Of a stretch of DNA of 64,000 nt, positions 1 through 11,146 are shown piece after piece (the stretch's first letter is position 1; every line of letters starts with the position of its first letter). The position numbers and the translations under genes are program-made. This DNA is from Siphonodentalium dalli (lineage: Eukaryota > Mollusca > Scaphopoda > Gadilida > Siphonodentaliidae). The stretch lies in assembly GCA_032622095.1 (NCBI GenBank), contig CP136068.1, forward strand, positions 183,960,796-184,024,795, in the 5' to 3' direction. The notes under the pieces were generated by a model. That model was not told the DNA's origin, searched no databases, and saw nothing but the letters and a program-made list of their open reading frames with translations.

Positions 1-409
1 ATGACCATTACATGACCATTACATGACCATTACATGACCATTACATGACCATTACATGACCATTACATGACCATTACATGACCATTACATGACCATTACA
101 TGACCATTACATGACCATTACATGACCATTACATGACCATTACATGACCATTACATGACCATTACATGACCATTACATGACCATTACATGACCATTACAT
201 GACCATTACATGACCATTACATGACCATTACATGACCATTACATGACCATTACATGACCATTACATGACCATTACATGACCATTACATGACCATTACATG
301 ACCATTACATGACCATTACATGACCATTACATGACCATTACATGACCATTACATGACCATTACATGACCATTACATGACCATTACATGACCATTACATGA
401 CCATTACAT
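1..409. repeat. 11-bp satellite array (unit ATGACCATTAC)
   Basis: About 37 uninterrupted, near-identical copies of ATGACCATTAC run from the first base to about 409. The array is cut by the window edge, so its true length is unknown. The last unit merges into a repeat whose paralogue at 8502 carries the same 11-mer only once, so the array looks like a local expansion of that element's own sequence. Confidence 0.97.
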
Positions 410-778
410 GCAAGTCTGAGTTTAGTGTGCCTGTCATTTGCAGAATGAGATCCCCAGAGAGTGAATGTAGTGACGCCATCCTGCACAGCGGGCTAGCATC
501 ACTAAATTCGCGCTCTGAGAACCTCATTCTGCTTAGGCCTCATCTTCTCTGGAAAGTTTCTTTAATATCTTTAATATATTCTATACAAACTTCTTCACAC
601 TGATTCTATTCCTTTTTGAGTTCAGTTTCTCTATATCCACAAATTGACAGACGACACATTGCCTAATCTAGGTTCCTAATGGGTGTATATCAATATATTC
701 ACCGTTTGGCAACATAAAATCTGAGCCTCTGTCTCCCTTAATAGATGAGGTCATGCAAATGTGGTCCTCATGGGTGAA
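401..778. repeat. Dispersed repeat, copy 1 (paralogue of 8502-8880)
   Basis: This stretch matches 8502-8880 almost base for base, with a short indel near 570 and scattered substitutions. The match ends near 778 (copy 1) and 8880 (copy 2). In copy 2 the repeat abuts a LINE reverse-transcriptase relic on the minus strand, so it may be the 3' part of such an element. I recognise no protein in it. Confidence 0.85.
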
Positions 779-1124
779 TAAGCGTGATTACCTCCCCTTG
801 TGCGTGGATGTTTATTCTCTTTGTACATTCGTATGGATGTGTGCTTTCCAAAAATGGTAAATCTTTCTTAGATCCCATTTCCTGATTGCAGTAATCTTGA
901 TGACATCATCAAAGTTTTTCACTTCTCGTTGTCTTCTATGTATTGTTTGTTGACATTTGTCATTCCGCCATGTTCCATGCTGTTCTGTGAACTGTACTCA
1001 CAATTGTCTACATGGCACACCTACTTTGCGTGTGAAAACATTTCACGGTTGACTGCCACACACAGCATTGACAGATGTGTAATTGCTGTCCCTAGATAAA
1101 AAAGTGCATTAACTGTATGAGATC
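779..1124 (+). other. Presumed 5' leader of the LINE at 1125
   Basis: No ORF or repeat is recognisable. It lies between the end of the dispersed repeat and the first ATG of the LINE ORF1, so it may hold the element's 5' untranslated region. The exact insertion point is not visible. Confidence 0.4.
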
Positions 1125-3175
1125 ATGGCTGACAACACAGGTACTCATGGTATTGATCGAGTTACTCCGCAAACGGACATAATTATTAACGCTATATTCA
1201 AGGAACAGTGCGCCGATAAAGAGAACAAGGACATATCAATGTATATAAGTTGGGCGCTTGATTATATACACAACACGACCGCAGATGACTTCATTAGCCA
1301 ATGTGTTTTGGCAGCCGTAGATTACGAAAAAACACTTTAAATTGTTCGGGGATGCAATATTTGAAAAATGTGTTAAGCTGCCTAGTTTCCCGTTTGATCC
1401 ACAGTCGAGTCTAAAAAATCGAATCCATCGCTACGCGGGTGTTGATAATGGCACAAACTCAGTATGCTACAAATTTGCCAAAGACATATATAAATTATTG
1501 TATTTCTTCATGGATGAGAACCCGGATCATATACGCGAGATAATTAGTTCTGCAAACACTCGTCGCTTAGCGTCCACATCCCAAAATCTAGTTCAAATGA
1601 AGACTCAGTCCACACAAACAGACTTTTGCTCACTTATCAACGACCTGACAAACATTAAAGGTGACATTATTGTTCTCAAGGATGCAGATATCCGTCTCTC
1701 TGACGCCGTCGCAAAATCTATTCCCCAGATAGAAGGCATGCTAGCTAACTTGAACTCACGTCAAGCGGAAATCGAATCCCTGATATCTGATCTAAAATAT
1801 GAAGTTGAAAATAACGCGTGTGCGATGAATTCGGTTACAGATGAAAAGTTAAACGGAGTGGCGTCATTAAGAACGAAAATAAAGCTCATAGAGCATGACA
1901 TAGGCTCCGTAGTAGAAGGAGTTGACTCAATACATAAGGATGTTCAATCTCAAAAAGGCTGCATTGGAACGCTGAGAGATGATATGAAACAAATGTGAGG
2001 AAAAGTGTCATCGCATAAATCTTGTAATTTAAATGTCTCTGTGTCTGATGTAGTTGACAAATGTGTGGTTAAGTGTGATTCTAAACTCAACAAGTTCATG
2101 AAGGAGATGTCGGCTGAATTTGGTGAATTCGCTAATTCCGTGTTAGTGCATATTGTTAATGATTCAAAAACGGCTAACTCCAATAATATAAACAATGATT
2201 GTCCATCTACATCGAGTCCAAAGAATATGCAATCCTCGAAAGTTTCTCCAATTGGAGTGGAAGCTGGCATTAGAACCAATCTTGAGATAACAAAATATCC
2301 CGAGATATCAAGAATCAGCTCCAGCAAATCAGTAGTTGCGTAAACTTCTTTATCTGATATCAGCTCTAACAACAGTCTAGGATTGAAGCCAGAATTGTCA
2401 GCTATAAGTTCCCAGCCTCTCCGATATAATTCGTATGACACAGCCTCTTCTCCGGGTTTTCTGAATATTGATGATTGTGGTAGTTCAGTTATGGCACCAA
2501 ATAAGGACATGGAAACAGATCTGATAGTACCTCAGTGGGTTGATAACAAAATGCTTGTCTCGTCGGCGGTCACTCAACAGCCAAGTCAGCGCTGCACTGA
2601 GAAAGAACAGCGATTCGTCAGTGATCAATCTGCGTTTAACGTTGACAGATCTCCTCAGAAAAATATAAGAAATGTTCCACATCATTCTAGAAGCGGAAAT
2701 CCACATCAAAGACGCAGCAGGTCAAGAAGCATATCTAATGAACGCAGATGCCATAGTCGTGATTGTTCTCCAATAAGGCTGTGCCGCCGTTCACACAGTC
2801 GCGATCGTGACAGTCTCAAACCATTTGTTAATATCGTTCGCTACTTCATTTATAACATGGACGATTTTGTAACAGCTGAAACAGTTGCAAAATATTTGAA
2901 TTACATGAATTGTCAATTTTCGATTGTTCGACTGATGCGAAGCTCTAAACGCGGGAAAATGAGTGCGCGAATCAACATATGGGAAGATGATGCACATAAT
3001 GATGGAAGATCCAGCATTCTGGCCGAAAGGTGTAGGCTGTCGGCGATGGTTATCGAAGAACTCACACGAAGCACAGCGCAATCGAATTAATAATAGCCGT
3101 CGCAGCAATGACCAGTGTGATCAACACCCGTATGAACGGGACTTTAATCGTTCCACTCATAACGTTGAGTATTGA
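1125..3175 (+). pseudogene. LINE element 1 ORF1 (broken)
   Basis: The reading frame starts at the ATG at 1125, shifts near 1335, then runs in one frame from 1342 to about 2990. It is interrupted by in-frame stops at 1996 (TGA) and 2341 (TAA). A further shift near 2990 joins a C-terminal segment with a PAFWPKGVGCRRW motif, ending at 3175. The middle has a long heptad-like, probably coiled-coil stretch (about 1580-2000) and then a Ser/Arg-rich stretch (about 2690-2810) with RS dipeptides, which suggests RNA binding. This is the usual role of LINE ORF1 proteins, but no zinc knuckle is visible. The stop before ORF2 supports the two-ORF layout. Confidence 0.75.
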
Positions 3176-3381
3176 TTCTGATTGTAACGGTCAATCCTGT
3201 GTTACTGTACACTGAATACCATAATACAGTAATCGGCGTGCTTGCCTACATGGCTTATACGCACAACAGTGTAAGACATCGTTCATTGAACAGTTATGAT
3301 CGTAGCGTTAAGTCGCGTCGTTTCTTGTTTTCTCTTATATTTATACATGTACTATGTAGTTTTGATCAATTAACATTTAAC

Positions 3382-6300
3382 ATGGTATCCCTGGCGACAT
3401 TTAATGTCACTGGCATTAAGGGGTCCGCATTATACTTGGGCCAGCTGTTTGATCGCCATAAAATTGACATATGTGGTATTAGTGAGCATTGGCTACCACA
3501 CAAAGATCTTCAGTTTCTCAACTCAATTCACAAGGATTATGAATCTTTTGGAGTAAGCGATTATTCAAAACGGCTTGCTATACAGCGAGGTAGAAACAAA
3601 GGTGGCGTAGCATTTCTCTGGAAAAAAACCTTGTCACATAGGATATCTCCAGTTCCTATTGAGGATGACCGTATAATTGGCATCCAGTTTAATTTGGGAA
3701 ACAGCAAATTTGTATACATATTTCAAGTATATTTTGCCGTCCACTAATAACTCCTATGAATATTACGAACAATGTATGGAAAATCTTGAAGTCATAACAT
3801 GTCAATATTCTAGCTTGGGAATCGTCGTAGCTATGGGTGACTTTAATAGTGACCTATCAAGAAACGACGATAGATCTGATTGTTTCGGTGCATTCCTCTC
3901 AAAGAGACAACTTATTTCTGTTAACACTGCAATCGAATGCAAAGGTTTAAAATTTACGCACGTGCCTTATACTGGGGGTACCTCTTCTGTTATTGATCAT
4001 ATACTTATTCCATGTACCATGATTCATGATGTAATTGAATGTGAAATTCCTGACGACGATTGCCTCAATGTTTCTAATCACAGACCTGTTAAAGCGATCA
4101 TCTCGTTTGCTTTCCCCACAGGCTCGTTATACGCAACCAATGAAACACGGGATAATTCCAAGTTCAATTGGAAACGGGTTGGTGCTGATAGCGCTTTGAA
4201 ATTAAAGTATGAACAATGCACAGCCGAACTAAACAAAGAATCTCCTTCGATAATTGTTAGGTCAAAAAGTGGTGTTGATATTTTATATGGAAATTTAGTG
4301 GAACTTGTTGTGCGAGCTTCTGACCTAACGGTACCAAAGAAAAAGTTTAAGAAATTTCTCAAACCGTTTTTGAATGCTAATCTGAACATTCTCCATAAGC
4401 AAATGAAATTGATGCGTAATAAATGGATTGCGGATGGTCGTCCGAATACTCAGGTTGCAGAATCGTACAATCAATACAAGAATGCGAAGCGTGAATTTAG
4501 ATGCGAATATCGGAAATGCTCAGAAGCTTTCTTATCAAAGTCGAATGATGACATAGACAAGTCTGCTGAAATTGATCAATATCTGTTTTTCAGACTGTTT
4601 AATGCCAAGCGTAAGCAAGCAGGAAGCCATGGAAATAACGTATTTGTATATAATGGAAAGGTTGTCCGTGATTCTGCCGAAGTAGCTGAATCATGGATTG
4701 AGTATTACGCGAACATGTTCTCGAAACCAATTAATACCGAATTGTTTGATAATGATCACTTCGACGGGGTGACATCCAAAATAGATAGTATTCTCTCATC
4801 TACAAGTACTGATAACACTGACGCAGTGACTATGTACCCAGTTACGCCTGAAGAATTCCGTCGTCTCGTTAGTACTCTGAATGTGGGCAAAGCATCTGGA
4901 GATGATCGCTTGAATTATGAACACTTTATTTATGGTGGTGATATACTGGCAAAGAAAACATGTCTATTATTCAATATGATGATAAAATTCGAACATATTC
5001 CATGTAAAGCAAAGCGTGGCGTGATAGTCTCTTTATATAAGGGAAATCCAAAGCCTAAAGACTCTTTTGATAGCTATCGTGCTGTAACGCTCATGCCCGT
5101 CTTGTATAAAATATTTGAAAAACTTTTGCTATGTCGCATACAAGACCATGCACCATTTGTAAATGCAACTCATCCATTGCAAAATGGTTTTCAGGCAAAA
5201 GTAAGTTGTGTAATGTCATATTACCTTATGAAGGAATGTATTCTCTACACATCCGAGAGGCACAGCAAACTATATGCATGCTTCCTGGATGTGTGGAAGG
5301 CATTCGATACAGTGTGGATCGACGGACTTCTTTACAAGCTCTTCAACCGCCAGGTAACGGGAAAACTCCTACGTATAATTTGTGATCTTTTAAAAGGAAT
5401 TAAATGTTGTACTTCTATTCAAAATTTCACATCTAGCTGGATAAATGTGTTGCAAGGAACTAGACAAGGAGACACTCTATCTCCTGTTTTATATACAATA
5501 TTTATTGATGATCTGTTACATGAACTCTGCAACTCCAAATATGGTTTCAAAATGTATGGAGTAAGCTGTGCATCTCCCACACATGCTGATGACATGGTCC
5601 TATTATCGTTAACCCCGAGTGGTCTACTGGCCTTGTGTAATATATGTTACTCATATAGCCAACGATGGCGTTACAGATACAATGCAGCCAAGTCTGTTAG
5701 TCTTATTTTTAATGAAGCAAACTCTGATTTCTCAACAATAAATTATGAATGGAAATTGGGGTCTATACAAATACCAGTTTCTCAAAGTACTACGCACCTT
5801 GGTGTACCTGTTGTCACTCAAAAGTTCAACTCTCAAATGATAACTCAGATATGTGATCGCATGAGAAATACATTCTTCATGTTATCTAATGCAGGGATGT
5901 GGGCGGGAGGTATAACTCCCGTCAGTTGTAAAAAAGATTTACGAATCTATTGTGCTTCCGAGGGGTTTATACGGCTCAGAGTTACTGCTTAACACAAACG
6001 CAGCAGATAGTGAAAAGTTAGAACGAACCCATAGAATGTGTTTGAAATCAATTCAGGGATTGCCTGTCAGAACACGAACTGATATGGTACTGGGGTTGCT
6101 TGGCATGTCCCCACTTTCGATGTACATCCAAAAACGGAAATTGTCTTTGTTCTTTTCGTTGTGTAGGCTGGGTGTTACGAAAACAGTCAAGAAGGTATTT
6201 CTCCATAGGCTCATTGAAGCAGACGAGACAAATGGGAGGAGTCCCTTCTTATCTGAAATCCGTAACATTCTAACCAAATTTGGGATGGATGAACTTTGGA

Positions 6301-6596
6301 AGTCATTTGTTGTGAGCTTATCTGTACCCTCGAAAGAATCGTGTAAACGGACCATTAAGTCAAATTTTGAAATAATGTCACAATCGGAATGGCAAATGCG
6401 GGTGCGAGACGATCCTGATTTTATACGATTTAACATTTTTAATCCAGAACTTTCTATCTCTCATATATGGACTATATGGACTATCTGCAGAAACCACCCT
6501 TCGACCAAAGAAGACATTTTCGTTACAATTGGTCTGCCTGTGTATCAGATAGTCATGTGTAAATGTTCAAAATATTCCATTGATTTCGCTAACAGT
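3382..6596 (+). pseudogene. LINE element 1 ORF2: endonuclease-reverse transcriptase (broken)
   Basis: ORF2 begins at the ATG at 3382 (MVSLATFNVTGIKG). The APE endonuclease domain shows the first strand motif, then MGDFNSDL and a C-terminal SNHRP in place of SDH. A frameshift near 3730 breaks it. The RT domain shows motif A (DVWKAFDTVW), the TRQGDTLSPVLY motif and HADDM in the catalytic box (5587-5601). A second frameshift lies near 5955. The C-terminal region then runs to about 6596, where it dissolves into an ATC microsatellite just after a CKC motif, so the usual C-terminal zinc-knuckle-like part is missing. With two frameshifts and an eroded end it cannot encode an active enzyme. Confidence 0.88.
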
Positions 6597-6614
6597 ATCA
6601 TCATCATCATCATC

Positions 6615-6645
<31 letters not shown>

Positions 6646-6736
6646 CCATTATCATCAGCATGGTCGCCATCATCATCCTCATAATCATCGTCATCATCGT
6701 CGTCGTAATCGTCCTCCTCATCATCATCATCATCAT

Positions 6737-6768
<32 letters not shown>

Positions 6769-6795
6769 CCATCATCGTCTTCATCGTCGTCATAA
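6596..6795. repeat. Imperfect (ATC)n microsatellite
   Basis: About 200 bp of TCA/TCG trinucleotides replaces the 3' end of the LINE ORF2 reading frame. Long Ile/Val frames (+) and Met or Asp frames (-) through it are repeat artefacts. Confidence 0.95.
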
Positions 6796-6935
6796 TGTAA
6801 CATTTAGGATTTTGTATTTTTTTGTTTTCAGTTATGTATTATCTGGTGGTGGGATTGTTGATTGTGTTGATTATATATAAGATATAATTATATATGTAAC
6901 TCTTCAGTTATGGAGGAAAATAAAGATATATATAA
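6796..6935 (+). other. 3' untranslated tail of LINE element 1
   Basis: This AT-rich tail ends in TTATGGAGGAAAATAAAG followed by a TA-rich run. A closely similar ending (AGTGGAGGCAATAAAAGG plus TA repeats) is found at 12518-12548, which marks both as 3' ends of related LINEs. Confidence 0.65.
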
Positions 6936-7184
6936 ATATGTTGTCGCAAATAGATCACAATTGCCGTTAGTCGAGTATCCATGCAGTTCGAACGATTGGA
7001 AAGAAAGATTGGCCGATTTTGCCAATGAAGAAAATACGCGATAAAAGTAGCTCGAGGCCGCTCAAGTCAAGATTGTCTTATTAATAGACACTGACGTGCA
7101 TGAACAACTAACATTTGTGTCATTAAATCATTTCGAATTTGAAAATAGAAATATCAAAACCAGTCGTAAGTCGGGATTTTTTTA
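6936..7184. other. Spacer with a 44-codon ORF (6910-7044), unrecognised
   Basis: An ATG inside the LINE tail (6910) opens a 44-codon frame ending at 7044. Because the ATG belongs to the retroelement tail and the frame crosses into flanking DNA, I regard it as fortuitous. Nothing else is seen. Confidence 0.3.
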
Positions 7185-7543
7185 CCCTGTGCCAATGCAT
7201 TCTCTTATGTATGCGAGTCGATCATAGGTCGCCTCGCATATATAAGAGAATGCATTGGCCTAACAATTTTTTATCATTTGTTTTAAATAAATGTTTCTTA
7301 CAATTTTTAGGACATAAAATAAAAAAACATCCATTACCCTGCAGGGAGCACCACACATATATAGAAGCATATAGAAGAGTGTCGTCTGATCATGTTTGTC
7401 TGGGGTTCTGTATGGGTGAAATTATAACATTGTTAAAGAATACAAGAACAAATTATTAAAATTGTTAGGCCAATGCATTCTCTTATATATGCGAGGCGAC
7501 CTATGGTCGACTCGCATATATAAGAGAATGCATTGGCACAGGG
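7185..7543. mobile_element. Palindromic MITE, solo inner unit (CCCTGTGCC termini)
   Basis: The element starts CCCTGTGCCAATGCATT and ends with the reverse complement. Each terminal arm (about 7191-7259 and 7468-7537) is itself a near-perfect palindrome, so four copies of a roughly 31-base half-arm can fold into two cruciform hairpins. The same paired-hairpin core occurs inside the larger MITEs at 10191-10613 and 56491-56870. Here the outer piggyBac-like ends are absent, and the flanks are TTTTTA and TAAAAA. Confidence 0.85.
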
Positions 7544-8501
7544 TAAAAACAATTGTGTACACAAATTTGAAAATATAAATTCGATACTATATTAATTTGA
7601 CATGAGTCCGCCTAATGCTTTGACATTCTGCCATTTTACCTCTAATTTGAACATGAAATTGCGCCTTCGAAGTTTGCCGGTTTCGCAGTTAACCATCTAA
7701 TGTTTACAGGTGAAGCCAGTTGTCACAACAGCCATGTTATTTGGCAAAAATTTGTAAGTCAATTATTGTTTGGCATCTTTTATTGTCTAAATATGCAACG
7801 AAGCGATCAAATTTCACTTTGAAGCGAACACTGATCATTTACTATGAAATTATTGCATAGGCTTGTATCATATAACGTGACTATTTTCTCATTTATTATA
7901 GAAGGGCTTTATGCATGAGGGCAGCAACGTGTCTACAGATCGGAGGGTGTTTCACCCACCCGTCCACTGTAATACATGTCAACAGTTGGAAAAGTCACAA
8001 TGTTATTAATTACAAATATGGACACTATGTTGTTTACCGGCAATCAACGCAATTTAAACCGCGGCGTTCTCTCAGGCGTAATCTTTGCAGCAAGAAATTT
8101 CAGGGTACAATTGTACCTGATATTTTCTTGCAGATATGTTCTTACATTCAATATAATAAACCTTGACCCACCAAACTGATCGACTCATGCCAAAGAGGAG
8201 AACGACGGGTGTTGTGGTGAATTATAATCTGCAAATCAATATGTATGTATCAATACTTTTTGAAATTCAGAAACATAGAAGTGACAAACGGTATCATCGT
8301 TGTTAATCTTTGGTTTAATTTCGAGAATAAAAACTAATTGAATTCACAAAAACCAGGTTGGTGAAACCTGGTTGAAATTCATGAACAATGTACATGCCTG
8401 ACCATATTATCCCCGCGTGTAGATCATTGCACAGATGAGTGAATTACATATAATACCTACTAACATTAATAATACTGCATACTACTCTGAATTATTGTGC
8501 C
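7544..8501. other. Intergenic, no gene seen
   Basis: AT-rich sequence with only short ORFs lacking recognisable domains. A small hairpin (AACCAGG ... CCTGGTT) lies near 8352-8374. Confidence 0.5.
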
Positions 8502-8880
8502 ATGACCATTACATGCAAGCCTGAGTTTAATGTGCCTGTCATTTGCAGAATGAGATCCCATGAGAGTCAATGTAGTGACGCTATCCTGCATAGCGGGCTA
8601 GCATCATTAAATTCGCGCTCTGTGAACCTCATTCTGCTTAGGCCTCATCTTCTCTGGAAAGTTTCTTTAATATCAAATTTCTATACAAACTTCTTCACAC
8701 TGATTCTATTCCTTTTTGAGTTTAGTTTCTCTATATCCACAATTTGACAGACGACACATTGCCTAATCTAGGTTCCTAATGGGTGTATATCAATATATTC
8801 ACCGTTTGGCAACATCAAATCTGAGCCTTTGTCTCCCTTAATAGATGAGGCCATGCAAATGTGGTCCCCATGGGTGAATT
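8502..8880. repeat. Dispersed repeat, copy 2
   Basis: This is the paralogue of 401-778. It carries a single ATGACCATTAC where copy 1 carries the satellite array. It joins directly to a LINE relic at about 8885. Confidence 0.85.
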
Positions 8881-8885
8881 TGATT

Positions 8886-9302
8886 ATGCTAGCCCGCATC
8901 CTAGTGGACAGTACATACAATAGTGTTCTGTATCTTCATATATGTTCACACAAATACATTTTGGATCATCACTCAGGAATCGCTCAAACTTATGTGCTTT
9001 TAAATCACTACAGCCAATGCGTATTCTCGCATGTACTATCTGTATCTCACGTTTTCCTTCATAAAAATAAACTGGAACAATTGGATCACCCCGTTTCAGA
9101 GTGATTTTGATGTCTTCAGTTGCTCATCTAAACAGTTCCTTAATCTAGGACATGATTGAAAGAATGAGTTCAGATTTTGAGAGTATACATAGCTCAAATT
9201 AGTTCCTGTTCTCATTTCGTAGTCGCTAATATCTGATAACCGTCTTGGAATTTGAAAGGAAATATAGTTGGGAGCTATTTTGTGGACTGCCTTAAATAGG
9301 CA
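8886..9302 (-). pseudogene. LINE (CR1/L2-like) ORF2 C-terminal relic
   Basis: On the minus strand, 9302 to about 9115 reads a segment like VHKIAPNYISFQIPRR. After a frameshift near 9105-9115 the frame reads YFYEGKREIQIVHARIRIGC and then ends near a CxC and EDTEHY motif. These are the conserved C-terminal blocks downstream of the RT in CR1/L2-type LINEs, as also seen in the intact ORF2 at 17852-21232 (IRNGCSDL ... CSCG ... DAYHFF). It is 5'-truncated and inactive. Confidence 0.75.
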
Positions 9303-10190
9303 TTATCATCCAAATAACCACACAAAAGCTACATTAGATGCATTGCTTGGATACATCATGACAATCTAATTGTTTCTCTAAAGTTTTAATATCATGAATA
9401 AATGTAGAAACAACATATAAATGACATGGAATAAATTAACACATTCACACTTATTGAAATACAACTTCATTGCAAGTGGACAGAGTGGATATGGGCATCG
9501 AACGCAGAGCAATTTTCTAGATACACTCCATAATTTTATGTTTGTAGAGAATAATGTCTTCATTATTTCTCATATTTGTTACTTGAATTGAGAAAAATCA
9601 GATAAATTATCAGAACTTTGTGAAAGCGTGTCACAGTAACTTCTTATTTGCTTGTGTGTGTGTTCAATTCAACAAAATACGGCCGTGTTACCATTTGACT
9701 TTAGAGTTATCCATCTTAATCTGCCATTTTGTCCAGGATCTTCCATTTGACCACGTGTATCTGGGCCACATATAATTACACATCTCGAGAAATAAAAAAC
9801 TTCAAAATTTCGATATCTGATCACTCTGAGCTTTGATGGGTCGATTCCTCGACTCCAATCAAATATATTTTACACCAGAAGCCAAATAAATAGTAATTTA
9901 GGAGCATCTGATCGGATTGAGTACCTTTAAAGAATATTTCCTGACTTCTTATTTGCTTCGCCTCAACCATCGTTTTCAACTCCATTTGTCTATACCTAAT
10001 ATATTGCTCTCTGTAATGATACACTGTGCCTGGCTTTATGAATAGAATATAATATATTATATCTCTCGTGACCTGTGTGCATCCAGATTGGCTGACCTGT
10101 GTACATCCTGATTGGCTACACACTAATATACTATTTTCCGATAGTACCATCGTAGGATTCCCACTCTGCGATTATCCCTGTTCTATTTAT
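9303..10190. other. Intergenic with small repeat fragments
   Basis: Segment 9790-9850 matches, in reverse complement, the repeat at 23670-23730 (core GACCCATCAAAGCTC). Segment 9896-9940 matches the same repeat family in direct orientation. A 24-bp unit is duplicated in tandem at 10070-10117. Part of 9420-9560 resembles the diverged repeats near 13.3, 15.0 and 16.4 kb. No gene was seen. Confidence 0.55.
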
Positions 10191-10613
10191 CCCTTTACCC
10201 AACAGAACGGCCCTGTGCCAATGCATTATCTTATATATGCGAGTCGACCATAGGTCGCCTCGCATTTATAAGAGAATGCATTAGCTTAACACATATTAAA
10301 AATGATAAAATTGTCAAAGAATGTAGAAAAATATTATAACAAATGTAAGAAAAAATTATAAAATTGTTAAAGAATGTAAGAATTTTTTTTTTTAGGCCAA
10401 TGCATTCTCTTATATATGCGAGGCGACCTATGGTCGACTCGCATATATAAGAGAATGCATTGGCACAGGGCATAACTGTAACAATCACAATGTGGTCAAT
10501 GAACCGGTTCCAATGATATCCATATTTGTATGGTGTTATTGAGACAGACCGAAGATATTTTAGGCTGTTGAAGCTTTATTTGGGCGTTTTTGGCCGCTTT
10601 GTTTGGTAAAGGG
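10191..10613. mobile_element. piggyBac-like MITE, copy A (423 bp)
   Basis: The ends are CCCTTTACCC and GGTAAAGGG inverted repeats, flanked on both sides by TTAT (10187-10190 and 10614-10617). Inside lies the double-hairpin core CCCTGTGCC ... GGCACAGGG (about 10213-10470). The same outer and inner structure, in opposite orientation, is found at 56491-56870 with canonical TTAA flanks. Termini starting CCC with a TTAA target are typical of piggyBac-type non-autonomous elements (family knowledge). No transposase is present. Confidence 0.85.
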
Positions 10614-10617
10614 TTAT

Positions 10618-11146
10618 AAGAGATTCATTTCGCGCAGACGGACTTACACCTGGATGAGTGACCAATCTGGAACTATACTTGTTGCAATATCGCCATATTG
10701 TTAGAGTTTTTGAATAATTGTAATGATCTTACAAATGTATGGTCGAATATATCCAATGTATATACACAGCTTGTCCGTTTAGTATGGCAAGCTGACAGTC
10801 CTATTTGATAGTGAATGCTATAACTTCCTTTTTTCTTCGAAGATAAAATAATTACCTGCATTTTTGCAGATGTTTCTTAGTTAGCGACAGATTCACGCCA
10901 TCGCGAAAATCTTTTCGCAAATTGTAAATCTATGACCGATTACCAACATTCGTGGAAAATAAAATGTGACAAAATCAGACCCATAAGTTTTTGAGTATTT
11001 ACACCAGGGTTCGCAGTAATATAATAAATAATGCATGCTTTGTCTTTGACTGTGCCAAACAATTGGTACTCGATGAGGAATAGTGCAGCGAGTGAACTAT
11101 TCCTCCTCTCGAACCACTAGTTTTGCCTTATCAAGTCTAGACCATG
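10618..11146. other. Intergenic, no gene seen
   Basis: No coding potential is recognised. A 9-bp-stem hairpin (GAGGAATAG ... CTATTCCTC) lies at 11075-11105. Confidence 0.5.

Larger units (their letters stand above)
1125..6935 (+). mobile_element. Decayed, nearly full-length non-LTR retrotransposon (LINE element 1)
   Basis: The order ORF1, APE-type endonuclease, reverse transcriptase, C-terminal region and short A/T-rich 3' tail is that of a two-ORF LINE. Both ORFs carry stops and frameshifts, so the copy is dead. The C-terminal part resembles a LINE clade common in mollusc genomes (inference), and the same C-terminal type recurs as a relic at 55450-56400. The 3' tail around 6891-6935 resembles that at 12500-12548. 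No convincing target duplication was found. Confidence 0.85.

Noticed and set aside
6545-6803. Minus-strand ORFs rich in Met or Asp through 6.6-6.8 kb
   Set aside because: They are translations of the ATC microsatellite in other frames and have no independent coding signal.
6910-7044. 44-codon ORF beginning in the LINE tail
   Set aside because: Its ATG belongs to the retroelement 3' end and the peptide has no recognisable features.
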